Below, piece after piece: positions 25,642 to 34,559 of a stretch of 64,000 bases of DNA. The number at the start of each line of letters is the position of its first letter. Position 1 is the first letter of the stretch. Where the stretch lies: NCBI GenBank assembly GCA_051883095.1, contig JBJETB010000019.1:15412-79411 (forward strand), written 5' to 3'. The notes under the pieces were generated by a model, which was given only the letters and a program-made list of their open reading frames with translations, was not told where the DNA came from and made no database searches. Source of the DNA: SUG1106 sp051883095. GTDB taxonomy: Bacteria; Bacillota; Clostridia; Peptostreptococcales; Anaerovoracaceae. Made by a program: the position numbers and the translations under genes.

Positions 25642-26796
25642 ATGGAAATAAAAAGCGAAGCGGAGCTGACCTTTGCTGAAGCCGCCAGTATTATTATTGG
25701 CCATGGCGTGGGAGCGGGGATATTGTCAGTGCCCTTCATAGCATCGCGAAACAGTATAGGAGACCTGATCTGGATAATGGTCCTGGTATATTGCATCAAT
25801 CTGCTGCTGCATCTTATGATTGCGGAGCTTTCTCTGCACAATGGAGGTGCACAGTTTATCAAATGTTTTGAAAATGACCTTTTTATCGGTCACGGACGCA
25901 AAATCTTTACATATGGTGCGTTTGTACTGCTTGGGCTTTCTGTAATTATAAATGTAAGCGGCTTTATAACAGGCGGTGGTGCCGTACTGGTTTCATGGTT
26001 AGGTCTTGCACCGTGGGCGGCCATGAGCCTGTTTTATGTGGTTGCGGCAGGCGTGGTCTTTTATGGCATGAAGCTGGTAGGCATATTAGAAAAAATAGCC
26101 GTGTTTTTTATGACTGCAGTCATAGCCATTCTGGCGGCAGCAGCTCTAAGTTCAGGCTCGGCAGAATTTCATGGAAGCAGAATTGCATGGACAAATGTTA
26201 TGGCCCTATATAGCATGGTGTCATTTTCACTGTCAGCGGTAATGTCAGTTCCCCAGGTAGTAAAGGGCCTTAACGGCAGCCGGAGGAAAATAACAGGGGC
26301 CATTGCCGCAGGAACAGGCTTTAATCTTGCTCTTGTTGCAGTTATAACATTCATTACTCTCTTCAATGTAGGAAGCGATATTACTGAAAACGGCGCTCTG
26401 GTGGATTTGTCAGCCAGGCTGGGCGGCTGGGTCAGCATAGTGGGGTATGTGTTTTCTCTGCTGGCCCTGGCAACTTCGTTCTGGGCCAATACGCTGAATT
26501 TAAGAGATGTTTTTGCTGAACAGACCGGAATTAGCAATCAGAAAAGCTGGATAATAACTTCTCTTCCTTGCCTGTTTATAGCACTTCTGGGGCTGACCAG
26601 CTTTGTAGGATTTTCACGCTTAGCGGGGGCTGTTCAGGTGCTGACCGGGGTAGGAGTAATAGCAGCATATAACCATGCGAGAAAGAGAACGAAGTCAAGT
26701 CCCATCTGCGGAAGACTGGGTACGATACCTTTCCAGGTAATTGTCGTAATTGGTTCGCTCGCCGCCACAGCGGGTTCTCTTTTGAAAATATTGTAA
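25642..26796 (+). CDS. Amino-acid permease of the HAAAP/APC type
   Basis: 384 residues with about eleven membrane helices. The first helix has the unwound GHGVGAGILSVPF motif typical of aromatic/hydroxy amino-acid permeases (TyrP/SdaC relatives). No charged tail or soluble domain. The ATG follows GAAAGGAAAGC. Monocistronic, between two surface-associated functions. Tyrosine, tryptophan or serine are plausible substrates, but none can be chosen from the sequence. Confidence 0.75.
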   Translation: MEIKSEAELTFAEAASIIIGHGVGAGILSVPFIASRNSIGDLIWIMVLVYCINLLLHLMIAELSLHNGGAQFIKCFENDLFIGHGRKIFTYGAFVLLGLSVIINVSGFITGGGAVLVSWLGLAPWAAMSLFYVVAAGVVFYGMKLVGILEKIAVFFMTAVIAILAAAALSSGSAEFHGSRIAWTNVMALYSMVSFSLSAVMSVPQVVKGLNGSRRKITGAIAAGTGFNLALVAVITFITLFNVGSDITENGALVDLSARLGGWVSIVGYVFSLLALATSFWANTLNLRDVFAEQTGISNQKSWIITSLPCLFIALLGLTSFVGFSRLAGAVQVLTGVGVIAAYNHARKRTKSSPICGRLGTIPFQVIVVIGSLAATAGSLLKIL

Positions 26797-26871
26797 TATT
26801 GACACAGTGCTGTCAGAGTCATATAATGAAAAAAACTGCGAAAACAGTCGAAATATGAAGGAGGACGTAAT

Positions 26872-27978
26872 TTGGATAATTTAGAGAACAGAGAAAATCA
26901 GACACAGGAAAGACCCGAAAGCCAGGTCCAGTATTACTCTGAAGGGCGTTTCAGCAACGATCCCGAATCAAAGGCCGTTAAGAAACCTAAAAAACCTTTG
27001 CCGACATGGGCAAAGGCACTTATCATAATCGGCGCGGTGATACTTGTAATAGTGCTTCTGGCCACCGGATGCAACAAGCTCGTAAAAGATTTTAAAGACG
27101 AATTCAAAGGTACTGATACAACCACGGTTGAAACCGACTTCGGCCACGACTATATAGGAGTAGTATACGTCGAAGGCGAAATAAGCGAAGACGGAACAGC
27201 TACATACAATCATGCGTATATCCTTAATTCCATAGAGGCCATGATTAACGACAGTGAAAACAAGGGCATGATTCTTTATGTGGACACACCGGGCGGCAGC
27301 GTATTCGCTTCCGATGAGCTTTATTTTAAGGTGAAGGAATACCAGGAGAAAACAGGTCGTCCTGTATACTCGTCCATGCAGTCTCAGGCCACATCGGGAG
27401 GCTATTACATTTCAGCATCATGCGATAAGATTATCGCTAACAGAAACTGCTGGACCGGTTCCATCGGAGTTACCATGGGTACTATATATGATGTGACAGG
27501 ACTGCTGGAAAAGGCAGGTATTAAAACTCAGACCATAACATCGGGAAGAAATAAGGCCATGGGTTCAAGCACTGAAAAAATGACGGCAGAGCAGAGAGAA
27601 ATCCTGCAGAGTCTTGTTGATGAAGCTTATGATCAGTTTGTAGGAATTGTTGCCGAAGGCAGAGGATTAAAAGAATCCAAGGTCAGAGAGCTGGCAGACG
27701 GAAGAATCTATACTGCTCTTCAGGCACAGAAGCTGGGTCTGGTGGATGAGATAGGAACATTCAAGGAAGCGGTTGTGGATATGCAGGAAGAATACGGACT
27801 TAATAACTGCCAGATAGAGGACTTTCAGAGCGCTTCGTCCGCTGATATATGGTCTATCCTGGGAGAAAGCGCAGAGAGCAGAATTTCATCAGGAACCTTG
27901 AGTGCTGACATGATAGAAGCACTGACAGACCTTAATGGCAAGGTAGAGTTCAGCTATATATCTGAAATCAGGAAATAG
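26872..27978 (+). CDS. sppA: Signal peptide peptidase SppA
   Basis: 368 residues from a TTG start; AAGGAGG sits eight bases upstream and no better ATG is near. A cytoplasmic N-terminus of about 40 residues, one membrane helix (ALIIIGAVILVIVLLATGC) and an S49 protease domain outside. The nucleophile Ser is in QATSGGYYIS, and the general-base Lys is in GRNKAMGSS about 50 residues later, as in Bacillus SppA. DTPGGSV is the oxyanion region. It degrades leftover signal peptides in the membrane. A strong terminator follows. Confidence 0.88.
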   Translation: MDNLENRENQTQERPESQVQYYSEGRFSNDPESKAVKKPKKPLPTWAKALIIIGAVILVIVLLATGCNKLVKDFKDEFKGTDTTTVETDFGHDYIGVVYVEGEISEDGTATYNHAYILNSIEAMINDSENKGMILYVDTPGGSVFASDELYFKVKEYQEKTGRPVYSSMQSQATSGGYYISASCDKIIANRNCWTGSIGVTMGTIYDVTGLLEKAGIKTQTITSGRNKAMGSSTEKMTAEQREILQSLVDEAYDQFVGIVAEGRGLKESKVRELADGRIYTALQAQKLGLVDEIGTFKEAVVDMQEEYGLNNCQIEDFQSASSADIWSILGESAESRISSGTLSADMIEALTDLNGKVEFSYISEIRK

Positions 27979-28003
27979 CATAGGATAGGATAAGAACAAA
28001 AAG

Positions 28004-28036
28004 CGGCTGACGAATTTAACACCAGCCGTTTTTTTT
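28004..28036 (+). terminator. Terminator of sppA
   Basis: CGGCTG (28004-28009) and CAGCCG (28023-28028) with flanking A and T runs, followed by T8. Confidence 0.85.
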
Positions 28037-28578
28037 GCCATAGGAGAGCAGAATATGGTTATTGATAATGAGCTTATGAGGCATGCGTGGCTATATTGCT
28101 GCTGCCTGCACTGCATTTTATGCAAAAAAGTAATGTCAAACCCGCAAACGTTGAAAATATAGTTCCCAAATTACCCACCGGTTATGGGAGCATACATAAA
28201 CACAATCAGCCCATTGAATTAAATGTAAAAATTCATAGAAATTGCCTAAAATTATTGTAGTTTTTTGCTTTTTTTGTAATAAAAGATATTAATTAATACT
28301 GTGAATGGTTCTTTTAATGTCCCTTTAATGTCCCGCCAAAACATATGAGTAATTTTTGCAATTTTTTATGAGGGTTACAGCGTTTCATATTACAAAAATG
28401 TATAAAAAGCAGTATAGGCCTGCCACAATTAACTTCAGTTACCCCCCTATGTTAAGACGAGGCAGATTATATACAACGTAATCCTGACAAAAAACAATAA
28501 ATTTACGGCGACAAAATAAAAATTTGTTTTTGCACACAAAAAAATTCACAAAAAATTATAAAAAATTTAAAAAAGGTG
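28037..28578. other. AT-rich intergenic stretch upstream of the liv leader
   Basis: No convincing gene. Base composition falls well below the surrounding genes and A/T tracts are frequent (28500-28580). I searched by eye for a T-box (AGTAGA-like and TGGxACC) and found none. It may hold operator sites for a global regulator of the liv promoter. Confidence 0.4.
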
Positions 28579-28607
28579 TTGACATAGTGTTTTATATGTG
28601 ATAATAT
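28579..28607 (+). promoter_or_regulatory. Strong promoter of the leader peptide / liv region
   Basis: TTGACA (28579-28584), a 17-base spacer and TAATAT (28602-28607). It is near consensus and 33 bases upstream of the 51-codon reading frame. Confidence 0.85.
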
Positions 28608-28640
28608 CCTAACATAAACTTGATGAAAGGAGAACACAAG

Positions 28641-28796
28641 ATGAATTACAAGGCATTGCTGATTAGCTTAATTATCGTCATTAGCATTATTCCGCTAGTC
28701 CTAGTCATTACGGGCCTGATTAGAAATAATGCTGATTGTGCTGCAGCAAGCCGTAAGAGTTCATTTGGATTCTTAAGAGTATTTACCGGTGCTTAA
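28641..28796 (+). CDS. 51-residue Leu/Ile/Val-rich peptide, candidate liv attenuator leader
   Basis: ATG with AAAGGAG ten bases upstream. Of residues 1-28, 17 are Leu (6), Ile (8) or Val (3), in the run ALLISLIIVISIIPLVLVI, with uncommon Leu codons TTA, CTA, CTA and TTG. The last 23 residues are polar to basic (NNADCAAASRKSSFGF...). A strong terminator hairpin (28857-28888) stands between it and livK, and a second hairpin CGGTGC/GCACCG (28787-28792, 28823-28828) spans its stop. That order matches ribosome-mediated attenuation leaders such as ilvL. The alternative is a small membrane protein, since such a peptide would also form one helix. Confidence 0.6.
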   Translation: MNYKALLISLIIVISIIPLVLVITGLIRNNADCAAASRKSSFGFLRVFTGA

Positions 28797-28856
28797 TCTT
28801 TTAACCCATAATAAGTCGACCCGCACCGATGAATATAGATTTGATTGAACTTTCCG

Positions 28857-28888
28857 CCTGTGGCAGATCAGTGGGCCACAGGTTTTTT
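28857..28888 (+). terminator. Terminator/attenuator before livK
   Basis: CCTGTGGC (28857-28864) and GCCACAGG (28875-28882) form an 8-bp stem followed by T6. It lies 60 bases after the leader peptide stop and 108 bases before livK, with no other promoter evident between. Confidence 0.85.
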
Positions 28889-28996
28889 AATGCCGGATGG
28901 CTCAGCTTCGCTGCATGTGGAGGTTCAATCAGGTGAATGCGACATCAATGAAAAAATCTTAAACAAAACAAACAATAACAAACGGAGGAACAGAAA

Positions 28997-30166
28997 ATGA
29001 AAAAAAGTTTCATGAAAAAGTTTGCTGCTGTATCAATGGCAGTTATGATGACATTTGCAATGGCCGGTTGCGGCGGCGATGAAGGCGGCAGCGAAGGCGC
29101 TTCTGAATTCGTAATCGGCGGTATCGGACCTACAACAGGTGCTGCAGCTACATACGGCGAAGCTGTAAAGAACGGCGCAGAACTTGCTGTTAAGGAAATC
29201 AACGAAGCAGGCGGCATCAACGGCGTTCAGGTTAGATTCGAATGGCAGGATGACGAACACGATGCAGAAAAGTCAGTTAACGCTTATAATACATTAAAGG
29301 ATAAGGGCATGCAGATGCTTATGGGTACTGTAACAAGCGGTCCTTGTACAGCAGTAGTTGCAAAGACAGCAGAGGACAACATGTTCCAGCTTACTCCATC
29401 CGGTTCAGCAGTTGAATCCATCAAGGGTGACCACGCATTCAGAGTATGCTTCTCAGACCCTAACCAGGGTATTGCTTCAGCCGACTACTTAGCTGAGAAA
29501 TTTGCCGGCAAGAAAGTTGCAGCAATCTACAACTCATCAGACGTATATTCATCAGGTATCTTTGAGAAGTTCAGTGCTCAGGCTCAGGAAAAGGGACTGG
29601 AAATCGTAACAGCACAGGCTTTCACAAAGGATTCAGCTCAGGACTTCACAGTACAGCTTCAGAAAGTTAAGGAAAGCAAGGCTGACGTAGTATTCCTTCC
29701 TATCTATTATCAGGAAGCAGCTTTAATCCTTACTCAGGCAGACAAGATGGGCTTAGACGTTACATGGTTCGGATGCGACGGTCTTGACGGTGTTATCCAG
29801 CAGCTCGGCGCTGACGCATCATTAGCAGAAGGCGTGATGCTTCTTACTCCTTTCGTAGCAGACGCTACAGACGAGAAGACTCAGGCTTTCACAAGTGCAT
29901 ATAAGGCAGCTTACAACGACTTAGTTCCTACTCAGTTCGCAGCAGACGCTTATGACGCAATGTACATCATCAAGGCTGCAGCTGAAAAGGCTGGAATCAC
30001 TCCTGACATGAGCGTAAGCGATATCTGCGAAGCAATGAAGGGTGCTATGACAGAAATCAGTGTTGACGGTGTAACAGGCACTATGACATGGTCAGCAGAC
30101 GGAGAACCTACAAAGACTCCTAACGCTATGGTTATCAAGGACGGCACTTACACTGCAGTTGAGTAA
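28997..30166 (+). CDS. livK: Branched-chain amino-acid ABC transporter binding lipoprotein
   Basis: 389 residues. A lipoprotein signal ends AMAGC, then an acidic Gly-rich linker and the type I periplasmic-binding fold (FVIGGIGPTTGAAATYGEAVKNGAELAVKEINEAGGI, then VVFLPIYYQEAALILTQA). Full length for LivK/LivJ. First gene of livKHMGF, with a CGGAGG ribosome site. It binds Leu/Ile/Val outside the membrane; other amides or amino acids are possible for this family. The upstream Leu/Ile/Val-rich leader supports branched-chain substrates. Confidence 0.88.
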   Translation: MKKSFMKKFAAVSMAVMMTFAMAGCGGDEGGSEGASEFVIGGIGPTTGAAATYGEAVKNGAELAVKEINEAGGINGVQVRFEWQDDEHDAEKSVNAYNTLKDKGMQMLMGTVTSGPCTAVVAKTAEDNMFQLTPSGSAVESIKGDHAFRVCFSDPNQGIASADYLAEKFAGKKVAAIYNSSDVYSSGIFEKFSAQAQEKGLEIVTAQAFTKDSAQDFTVQLQKVKESKADVVFLPIYYQEAALILTQADKMGLDVTWFGCDGLDGVIQQLGADASLAEGVMLLTPFVADATDEKTQAFTSAYKAAYNDLVPTQFAADAYDAMYIIKAAAEKAGITPDMSVSDICEAMKGAMTEISVDGVTGTMTWSADGEPTKTPNAMVIKDGTYTAVE

Positions 30167-30232
30167 TATTCAGAGTTTACGGGAGGCCTGGGTTCCTTGG
30201 CCTCCCTTTAATACTTTTATAGAGGAGAAATT

Positions 30233-31114
30233 ATGAATTTTTTATCATATCTTATAAGCGGAATAAGCCTGGGCAGTGTATATGCACTTATTGCGCTGGG
30301 GTATACCATGGTATACGGAATTGCAAAGATGCTGAACTTTGCCCACGGTGATGTAATTATGATCGGGGGCTTTGTAGTATTTACAGCTATAAGCTCTTCA
30401 GCTACATCTCCGGCTATTGCAATCATCTGCGGTATCGTGGTATGCACTCTGCTTGGCGTTGTAATCGAAAAGGTCGCATACAAGCCTCTGAGAAACGCAA
30501 CGCCTCTGGCGGTACTTATCACTGCCATAGGTGTCAGCTATCTTCTGCAGAATGTTGCACTGCTTATGTTCGGTTCCGCATCGAAGAATTTCCCGAACAT
30601 ATTTAAAGGCATGCCTGACTGGCATGTTACAGAGGGACTTACTGTTTCAGGTGTAACTATTATTACTATCGTCGTAACTGTAGTTATCATGATAGGTCTG
30701 ACATTGTTTATTCATTTCACAAAGCCGGGGACAGCCATGCAGGCAGTTTCTGAAGACAGAGGCGCGGCACAGCTCATGGGAGTGAGTGTAAACTCTACTA
30801 TTTCCCTGACATTTGCCATCGGTTCCGCACTGGCAGCAGTTGCCAGCGTGCTCCTTTGCTCAGCATATCCGCTTCTTAATCCGTATACAGGAGCAATGCC
30901 GGGTATCAAGGCTTTCGTAGCTGCAGTATTCGGCGGTATCGGTTCAATTCCGGGAGCCATGATAGGCGGAATCCTTCTGGGAGTAATCGAAAACCTGAGC
31001 AAAGCATATATTTCGTCACAGCTTTCCGACGCAATAGTTTTCGCGGTTCTTATCATTATCCTTTCCCTGAAGCCGACAGGCCTGCTGGGTAAGAAGATAA
31101 GCGAGAAAGTGTAG
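30233..31114 (+). CDS. livH: Branched-chain amino-acid ABC permease LivH
   Basis: 293 residues with about eight membrane helices. It begins with the LivH pattern SGISLGSVYALIALGYTMVYGIAKMLNFAHGD and has the ABC permease contact loop SEDRGAAQLMGVSVN near residue 175. It follows livK after a short gap with GAGGAG at the start. It pairs with LivM to form the membrane channel. Confidence 0.88.
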   Translation: MNFLSYLISGISLGSVYALIALGYTMVYGIAKMLNFAHGDVIMIGGFVVFTAISSSATSPAIAIICGIVVCTLLGVVIEKVAYKPLRNATPLAVLITAIGVSYLLQNVALLMFGSASKNFPNIFKGMPDWHVTEGLTVSGVTIITIVVTVVIMIGLTLFIHFTKPGTAMQAVSEDRGAAQLMGVSVNSTISLTFAIGSALAAVASVLLCSAYPLLNPYTGAMPGIKAFVAAVFGGIGSIPGAMIGGILLGVIENLSKAYISSQLSDAIVFAVLIIILSLKPTGLLGKKISEKV

Positions 31115-31123
31115 GTGGCGGTC

Positions 31124-32230
31124 ATGAAGAATTTAAACAATATGAGCAAAGCCACAAAGAAGAATATGGTTACTTACGGTATCGTTTTAGCTATGTTCAT
31201 CTTTTGTGTAATATATACGACTACAGGCATGGCGTCCCATCTTTTCAGAGGATTGCTTGTTCCTATCTGTGTAAACGTGATTCTTGCGATTTCACTTAAC
31301 CTGACAGTAGGAATTCTGGGCGAACTGAGCCTGGGGCATGCAGGTTTCATGTGCGTAGGTGCCTTTGTCGGCAGTGTTTTCTCCATGGTTACCGAGGAAA
31401 CCATCACATCTGTGTGGATAAGATTTCCTCTGGCTTTTATTGTGGGAGGTCTTTCGGCGGCACTTATCGGTTTCCTGGTAGGCATTCCTGTTCTGAGACT
31501 GAGAGGCGACTATCTGGCCATTGTTACTCTGGCCTTCGGTGAGATTATAAAGAACATCGTAAACAATCTCTATCTGGCAACGGATGCCAACGGTGTTCAC
31601 TTCGCCATTGGTGTAGAGGCATATAATAACATAGCCTTTGATGCCATGACCAAAAAGGTCTACATAAACGGTGCCATGGGTATAACGGCAACACCTAACG
31701 ATTCCAACTACTTCGTCGGATTCGCACTGATCTTCATAACGCTCATTGTAATACTCAACCTTGTTCATTCCAGAACAGGCAGAGCGATTATGGCTATCAG
31801 AGATAACAGAATTGCTGCAGAGTCTGTAGGAATCAATATTACAAAGTATAAGCTCATCGCATTCGTAATTTCCGCATTCTTTGCAGGAGTAGCCGGCGTA
31901 CTTTACGGACACAACCTTTCTTCACTGGTTGCAACCAAGTTTGACTACAACTATTCAATTCTTATACTGGTATTCGTAGTTCTCGGAGGAATAGGCAGTA
32001 TGAGAGGCTCCATAATCGCAGCTATCATCCTTACGGCACTTCCTGAGCTCCTTCGCGGACTCAGTGATTACCGTATGCTCATGTACGCAATCATCCTCAT
32101 CGTTATGATGCTGGTGAACAACAACGAGACACTGCAGATGTACACTCAGAAATGGTTCGGAGCAATCAATGTGAAGAAGTTTTTCGGAGCGGGCGGCTCA
32201 AAGAAAAAGGCTAAGGAAGGGGTGAGTTAA
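31124..32230 (+). CDS. livM: Branched-chain amino-acid ABC permease LivM
   Basis: 368 residues from ATG 31124, preferred over GTG 31115 because AGGTGG lies just upstream. About ten membrane helices; LGHAGFMCVGAFVG near residue 70 and the EAA-like contact IRDNRIAAESVGIN near 225 are typical. The C-terminal tail is basic (GGSKKKAKEG). Abuts livG, whose ATG follows the stop directly. Confidence 0.87.
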   Translation: MKNLNNMSKATKKNMVTYGIVLAMFIFCVIYTTTGMASHLFRGLLVPICVNVILAISLNLTVGILGELSLGHAGFMCVGAFVGSVFSMVTEETITSVWIRFPLAFIVGGLSAALIGFLVGIPVLRLRGDYLAIVTLAFGEIIKNIVNNLYLATDANGVHFAIGVEAYNNIAFDAMTKKVYINGAMGITATPNDSNYFVGFALIFITLIVILNLVHSRTGRAIMAIRDNRIAAESVGINITKYKLIAFVISAFFAGVAGVLYGHNLSSLVATKFDYNYSILILVFVVLGGIGSMRGSIIAAIILTALPELLRGLSDYRMLMYAIILIVMMLVNNNETLQMYTQKWFGAINVKKFFGAGGSKKKAKEGVS

Positions 32231-32992
32231 ATGACAGCTATGCTTGAAACAAAAAATCTTGGCATATCCTTCGGCGGATTAAAAGCTGTTGACGGACTCA
32301 GCCTGAAAATAGAAAAGGGTCAGCTTTACGGTCTTATCGGTCCCAACGGAGCAGGAAAAACCACTGCCTTCAACCTTCTGACCGGTGTATATAAGCCTAC
32401 AATGGGAAACTTTTTCCTTGACGGAGAAAAGCTGACAGGGCATAATACAATTGAGATAAGCAAGAAGGGAATTGCAAGAACTTTCCAGAACATCAGACTG
32501 TTCAAACAGCTTTCGGTGCTGGATAATGTAAAGGTTGGCCTGCATAACAACTATCAGTACAGCACTGCTGAGGGGATACTCAGAATGCCGGCTTTCTTCA
32601 GAACGGAGAAGGAAATGGACAAGAGAGCCATAGAGCTCCTGGAAGTATTCGACCTGGCGGGGGAAAAGGATTATCTGGCTTCAAACCTGCCTTACGGCAA
32701 GCAGAGAAAGCTGGAAATCGCCAGAGCACTGGCAACATCACCGAAGCTTCTGCTTCTGGATGAGCCTGCTGCAGGCATGAACCCTAACGAAACACAGGAA
32801 CTGATGGATACCATCAGATTCGTAAGAGATAACTTTGATATGACCATTTTGCTGATTGAGCACGATATGAGGCTGGTTTCCGGCATATGTGAGGAAATTA
32901 CGGTACTCAACTTCGGTACGGTGCTTGCTCAGGGCGAGACGAGCAAGGTTCTCAAGGACCCTGAGGTAGTAAAGGCATATCTGGGAGACTAA
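32231..32992 (+). CDS. livG: Branched-chain amino-acid ABC ATPase LivG
   Basis: 253 residues. Walker A GPNGAGKTT near residue 38, the LivG-specific RTFQNIRLF Q-loop, a modified signature LPYGKQRKLEIARAL and Walker B LLLLDEPAAGMNPNE, then the H-loop EHDMRLV. The LSGGQ-to-LPYGK change is normal for LivG. Works as a heterodimer with LivF to drive import. Confidence 0.9.
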   Translation: MTAMLETKNLGISFGGLKAVDGLSLKIEKGQLYGLIGPNGAGKTTAFNLLTGVYKPTMGNFFLDGEKLTGHNTIEISKKGIARTFQNIRLFKQLSVLDNVKVGLHNNYQYSTAEGILRMPAFFRTEKEMDKRAIELLEVFDLAGEKDYLASNLPYGKQRKLEIARALATSPKLLLLDEPAAGMNPNETQELMDTIRFVRDNFDMTILLIEHDMRLVSGICEEITVLNFGTVLAQGETSKVLKDPEVVKAYLGD

Positions 32993-33011
32993 GAAAGGAG
33001 ATTGAGTATAG

Positions 33012-33722
33012 ATGGCTATGCTTGAAGTAAGGGATCTTGAGGTTAATTATGGATCCATAAATGCAATCAAAAAAATCTCCTTTGACGTCAATGAAGGAGA
33101 AGTTATAGCTCTTATAGGAGCAAACGGTGCAGGTAAAACGACCACTCTGCATACAATTACGGGTCTGCTTAAGGCCAAGTCAGGCAGCGTTATGTTTGAG
33201 GGAAAGGAACTTCTCAAGACACCTCCTCATAAGATTGTGAAGATGGGTATGGCCCACGTTCCTGAGGGCAGACGAATTTTCCAGCAGCTGACCGTGTATA
33301 AGAATCTGACTCTTGGCGCTTTTACAAGAAAGGACAAGAACGCAATTGATGAGACTCTTCAGATGGTGTACAGTAAATTCCCGCGTCTTGAAGAGAGAAA
33401 AAAACAGATTGCAGGAACGCTTTCCGGCGGTGAGCAGCAGATGCTGGCTATGGGAAGAGCTCTCATGTCCAAGCCTAAGATAGTGCTGATGGACGAACCA
33501 TCCATGGGTCTTTCACCTCTCTTTGTATCTGAGGTGTTCAAGATTATAGAGGAGATACGCGCAAGCGGCACTACGGTGCTTCTGGTTGAGCAGAATGCTA
33601 AGAAGGCTCTGGAAATCGCAGATCGTGCGTATGTTCTGGAAACGGGCAAAATCGTTCTGTCGGGCGACGCCCACGAGCTTATGAACAATGATTCGGTTAA
33701 AAAGGCATATCTGGGCGAGTAA
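33012..33722 (+). CDS. livF: Branched-chain amino-acid ABC ATPase LivF
   Basis: 236 residues with Walker A GANGAGKTTT, Q-loop VPEGRRIFQQLTV, signature LSGGEQQMLAMGRAL and Walker B IVLMDEPSMGLSP, all as in LivF. Preceded by AAAGGAG. Completes the five-gene transporter; the next gene follows after 18 bases and may be co-transcribed. Confidence 0.9.
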   Translation: MAMLEVRDLEVNYGSINAIKKISFDVNEGEVIALIGANGAGKTTTLHTITGLLKAKSGSVMFEGKELLKTPPHKIVKMGMAHVPEGRRIFQQLTVYKNLTLGAFTRKDKNAIDETLQMVYSKFPRLEERKKQIAGTLSGGEQQMLAMGRALMSKPKIVLMDEPSMGLSPLFVSEVFKIIEEIRASGTTVLLVEQNAKKALEIADRAYVLETGKIVLSGDAHELMNNDSVKKAYLGE

Positions 33723-33740
33723 TCGTAAAGGAGGGATCAC

Positions 33741-34364
33741 ATGGATAGTTTTATTATCACAATTGCAAGAGGTTATGGAAGCGGGGGCAAGCAGATTGCC
33801 ATTCGTCTCGCTAAGGAACTGGGTATAAAGTATTATGACAGAGATCTTATCAGGATGGCTTCCGAACACCATGGAGTCAACGAGGCACTTTTTAACCTTG
33901 CTGATGAAACTCACTCAGCAAATCCTTTCGCAAAAAAATATACCTCTACAGAGATTGCACCTCCTAGCAGCGACGATTTTCTTTCGAAAAACAATCTGTT
34001 CAACATGCAGGCTGATATAATCAGGAAGCTTGCAGCCTCGGGAGAATCATGCATTATAGTAGGCAGATGTGCTCACCATATTTTAAAAGATAACCCTAAT
34101 GTGGTTAAGGTTTTTATTCACGCAGACCTTCCGCACTGCATTGAAAACGTCAAGGAATACAACGGCGTTGATGATGCAGAAGCAAGGGCGCTTATAGCTA
34201 AGTTTGACAAGGAAAGGGCTCAGTACCACAAGCATTTCACCAATATGGAATGGAATGATGCAAGAAACTATGACGTATGCATAAACACGAGCAAAGTAAG
34301 TTTCGACAAATGCGTGGAGATTATAGTTAATTACCTTGATATTATCAGGGAAATTGATAAATAA
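33741..34364 (+). CDS. Cytidylate-kinase-like family protein
   Basis: 207 residues. The P-loop is IARGYGSGGKQIA (residues 8-20), followed by YYDRDLIRMAS and the SCIIVGRCAHHIL strand, the pattern of the stand-alone cytidylate-kinase-like family common in Clostridia. It differs from Cmk in its lid and NMP-binding parts, so CMP phosphorylation is not assured. Preceded by AGGAGGG and placed 18 bases after livF. Confidence 0.75.
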   Translation: MDSFIITIARGYGSGGKQIAIRLAKELGIKYYDRDLIRMASEHHGVNEALFNLADETHSANPFAKKYTSTEIAPPSSDDFLSKNNLFNMQADIIRKLAASGESCIIVGRCAHHILKDNPNVVKVFIHADLPHCIENVKEYNGVDDAEARALIAKFDKERAQYHKHFTNMEWNDARNYDVCINTSKVSFDKCVEIIVNYLDIIREIDK

Positions 34365-34396
34365 AAGTAAGACTTCGTTTGTTTAAAGATTCATAA

Positions 34397-34448
34397 AGAG
34401 GAGTGGTTTTCCGGATACCGCAAGTACTGGGGAGTCACTTCTTTTTTT
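34397..34448 (+). terminator. Terminator after the liv/kinase operon
   Basis: AGAGGAGTG (from 34397) can pair with CACTTCTTTT (from 34436) using two G-U pairs. T7 follows. The loop is long. Confidence 0.6.
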
Positions 34449-34559
34449 GTATACTTTTATTTTACTTATTGACAAAACTATAAAAAGGATTATAATAAAG
34501 TTAGAATTAGAATTATTCTAAAAATAAAAACGGCATTATAATCCGGGAGGTGAAATTTT

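Noticed and set aside
28037..28640. A T-box upstream of the liv operon
   Set aside because: No AGTAGA-type, specifier or TGGxACC antiterminator sequence is visible; the leader-peptide reading fits better.
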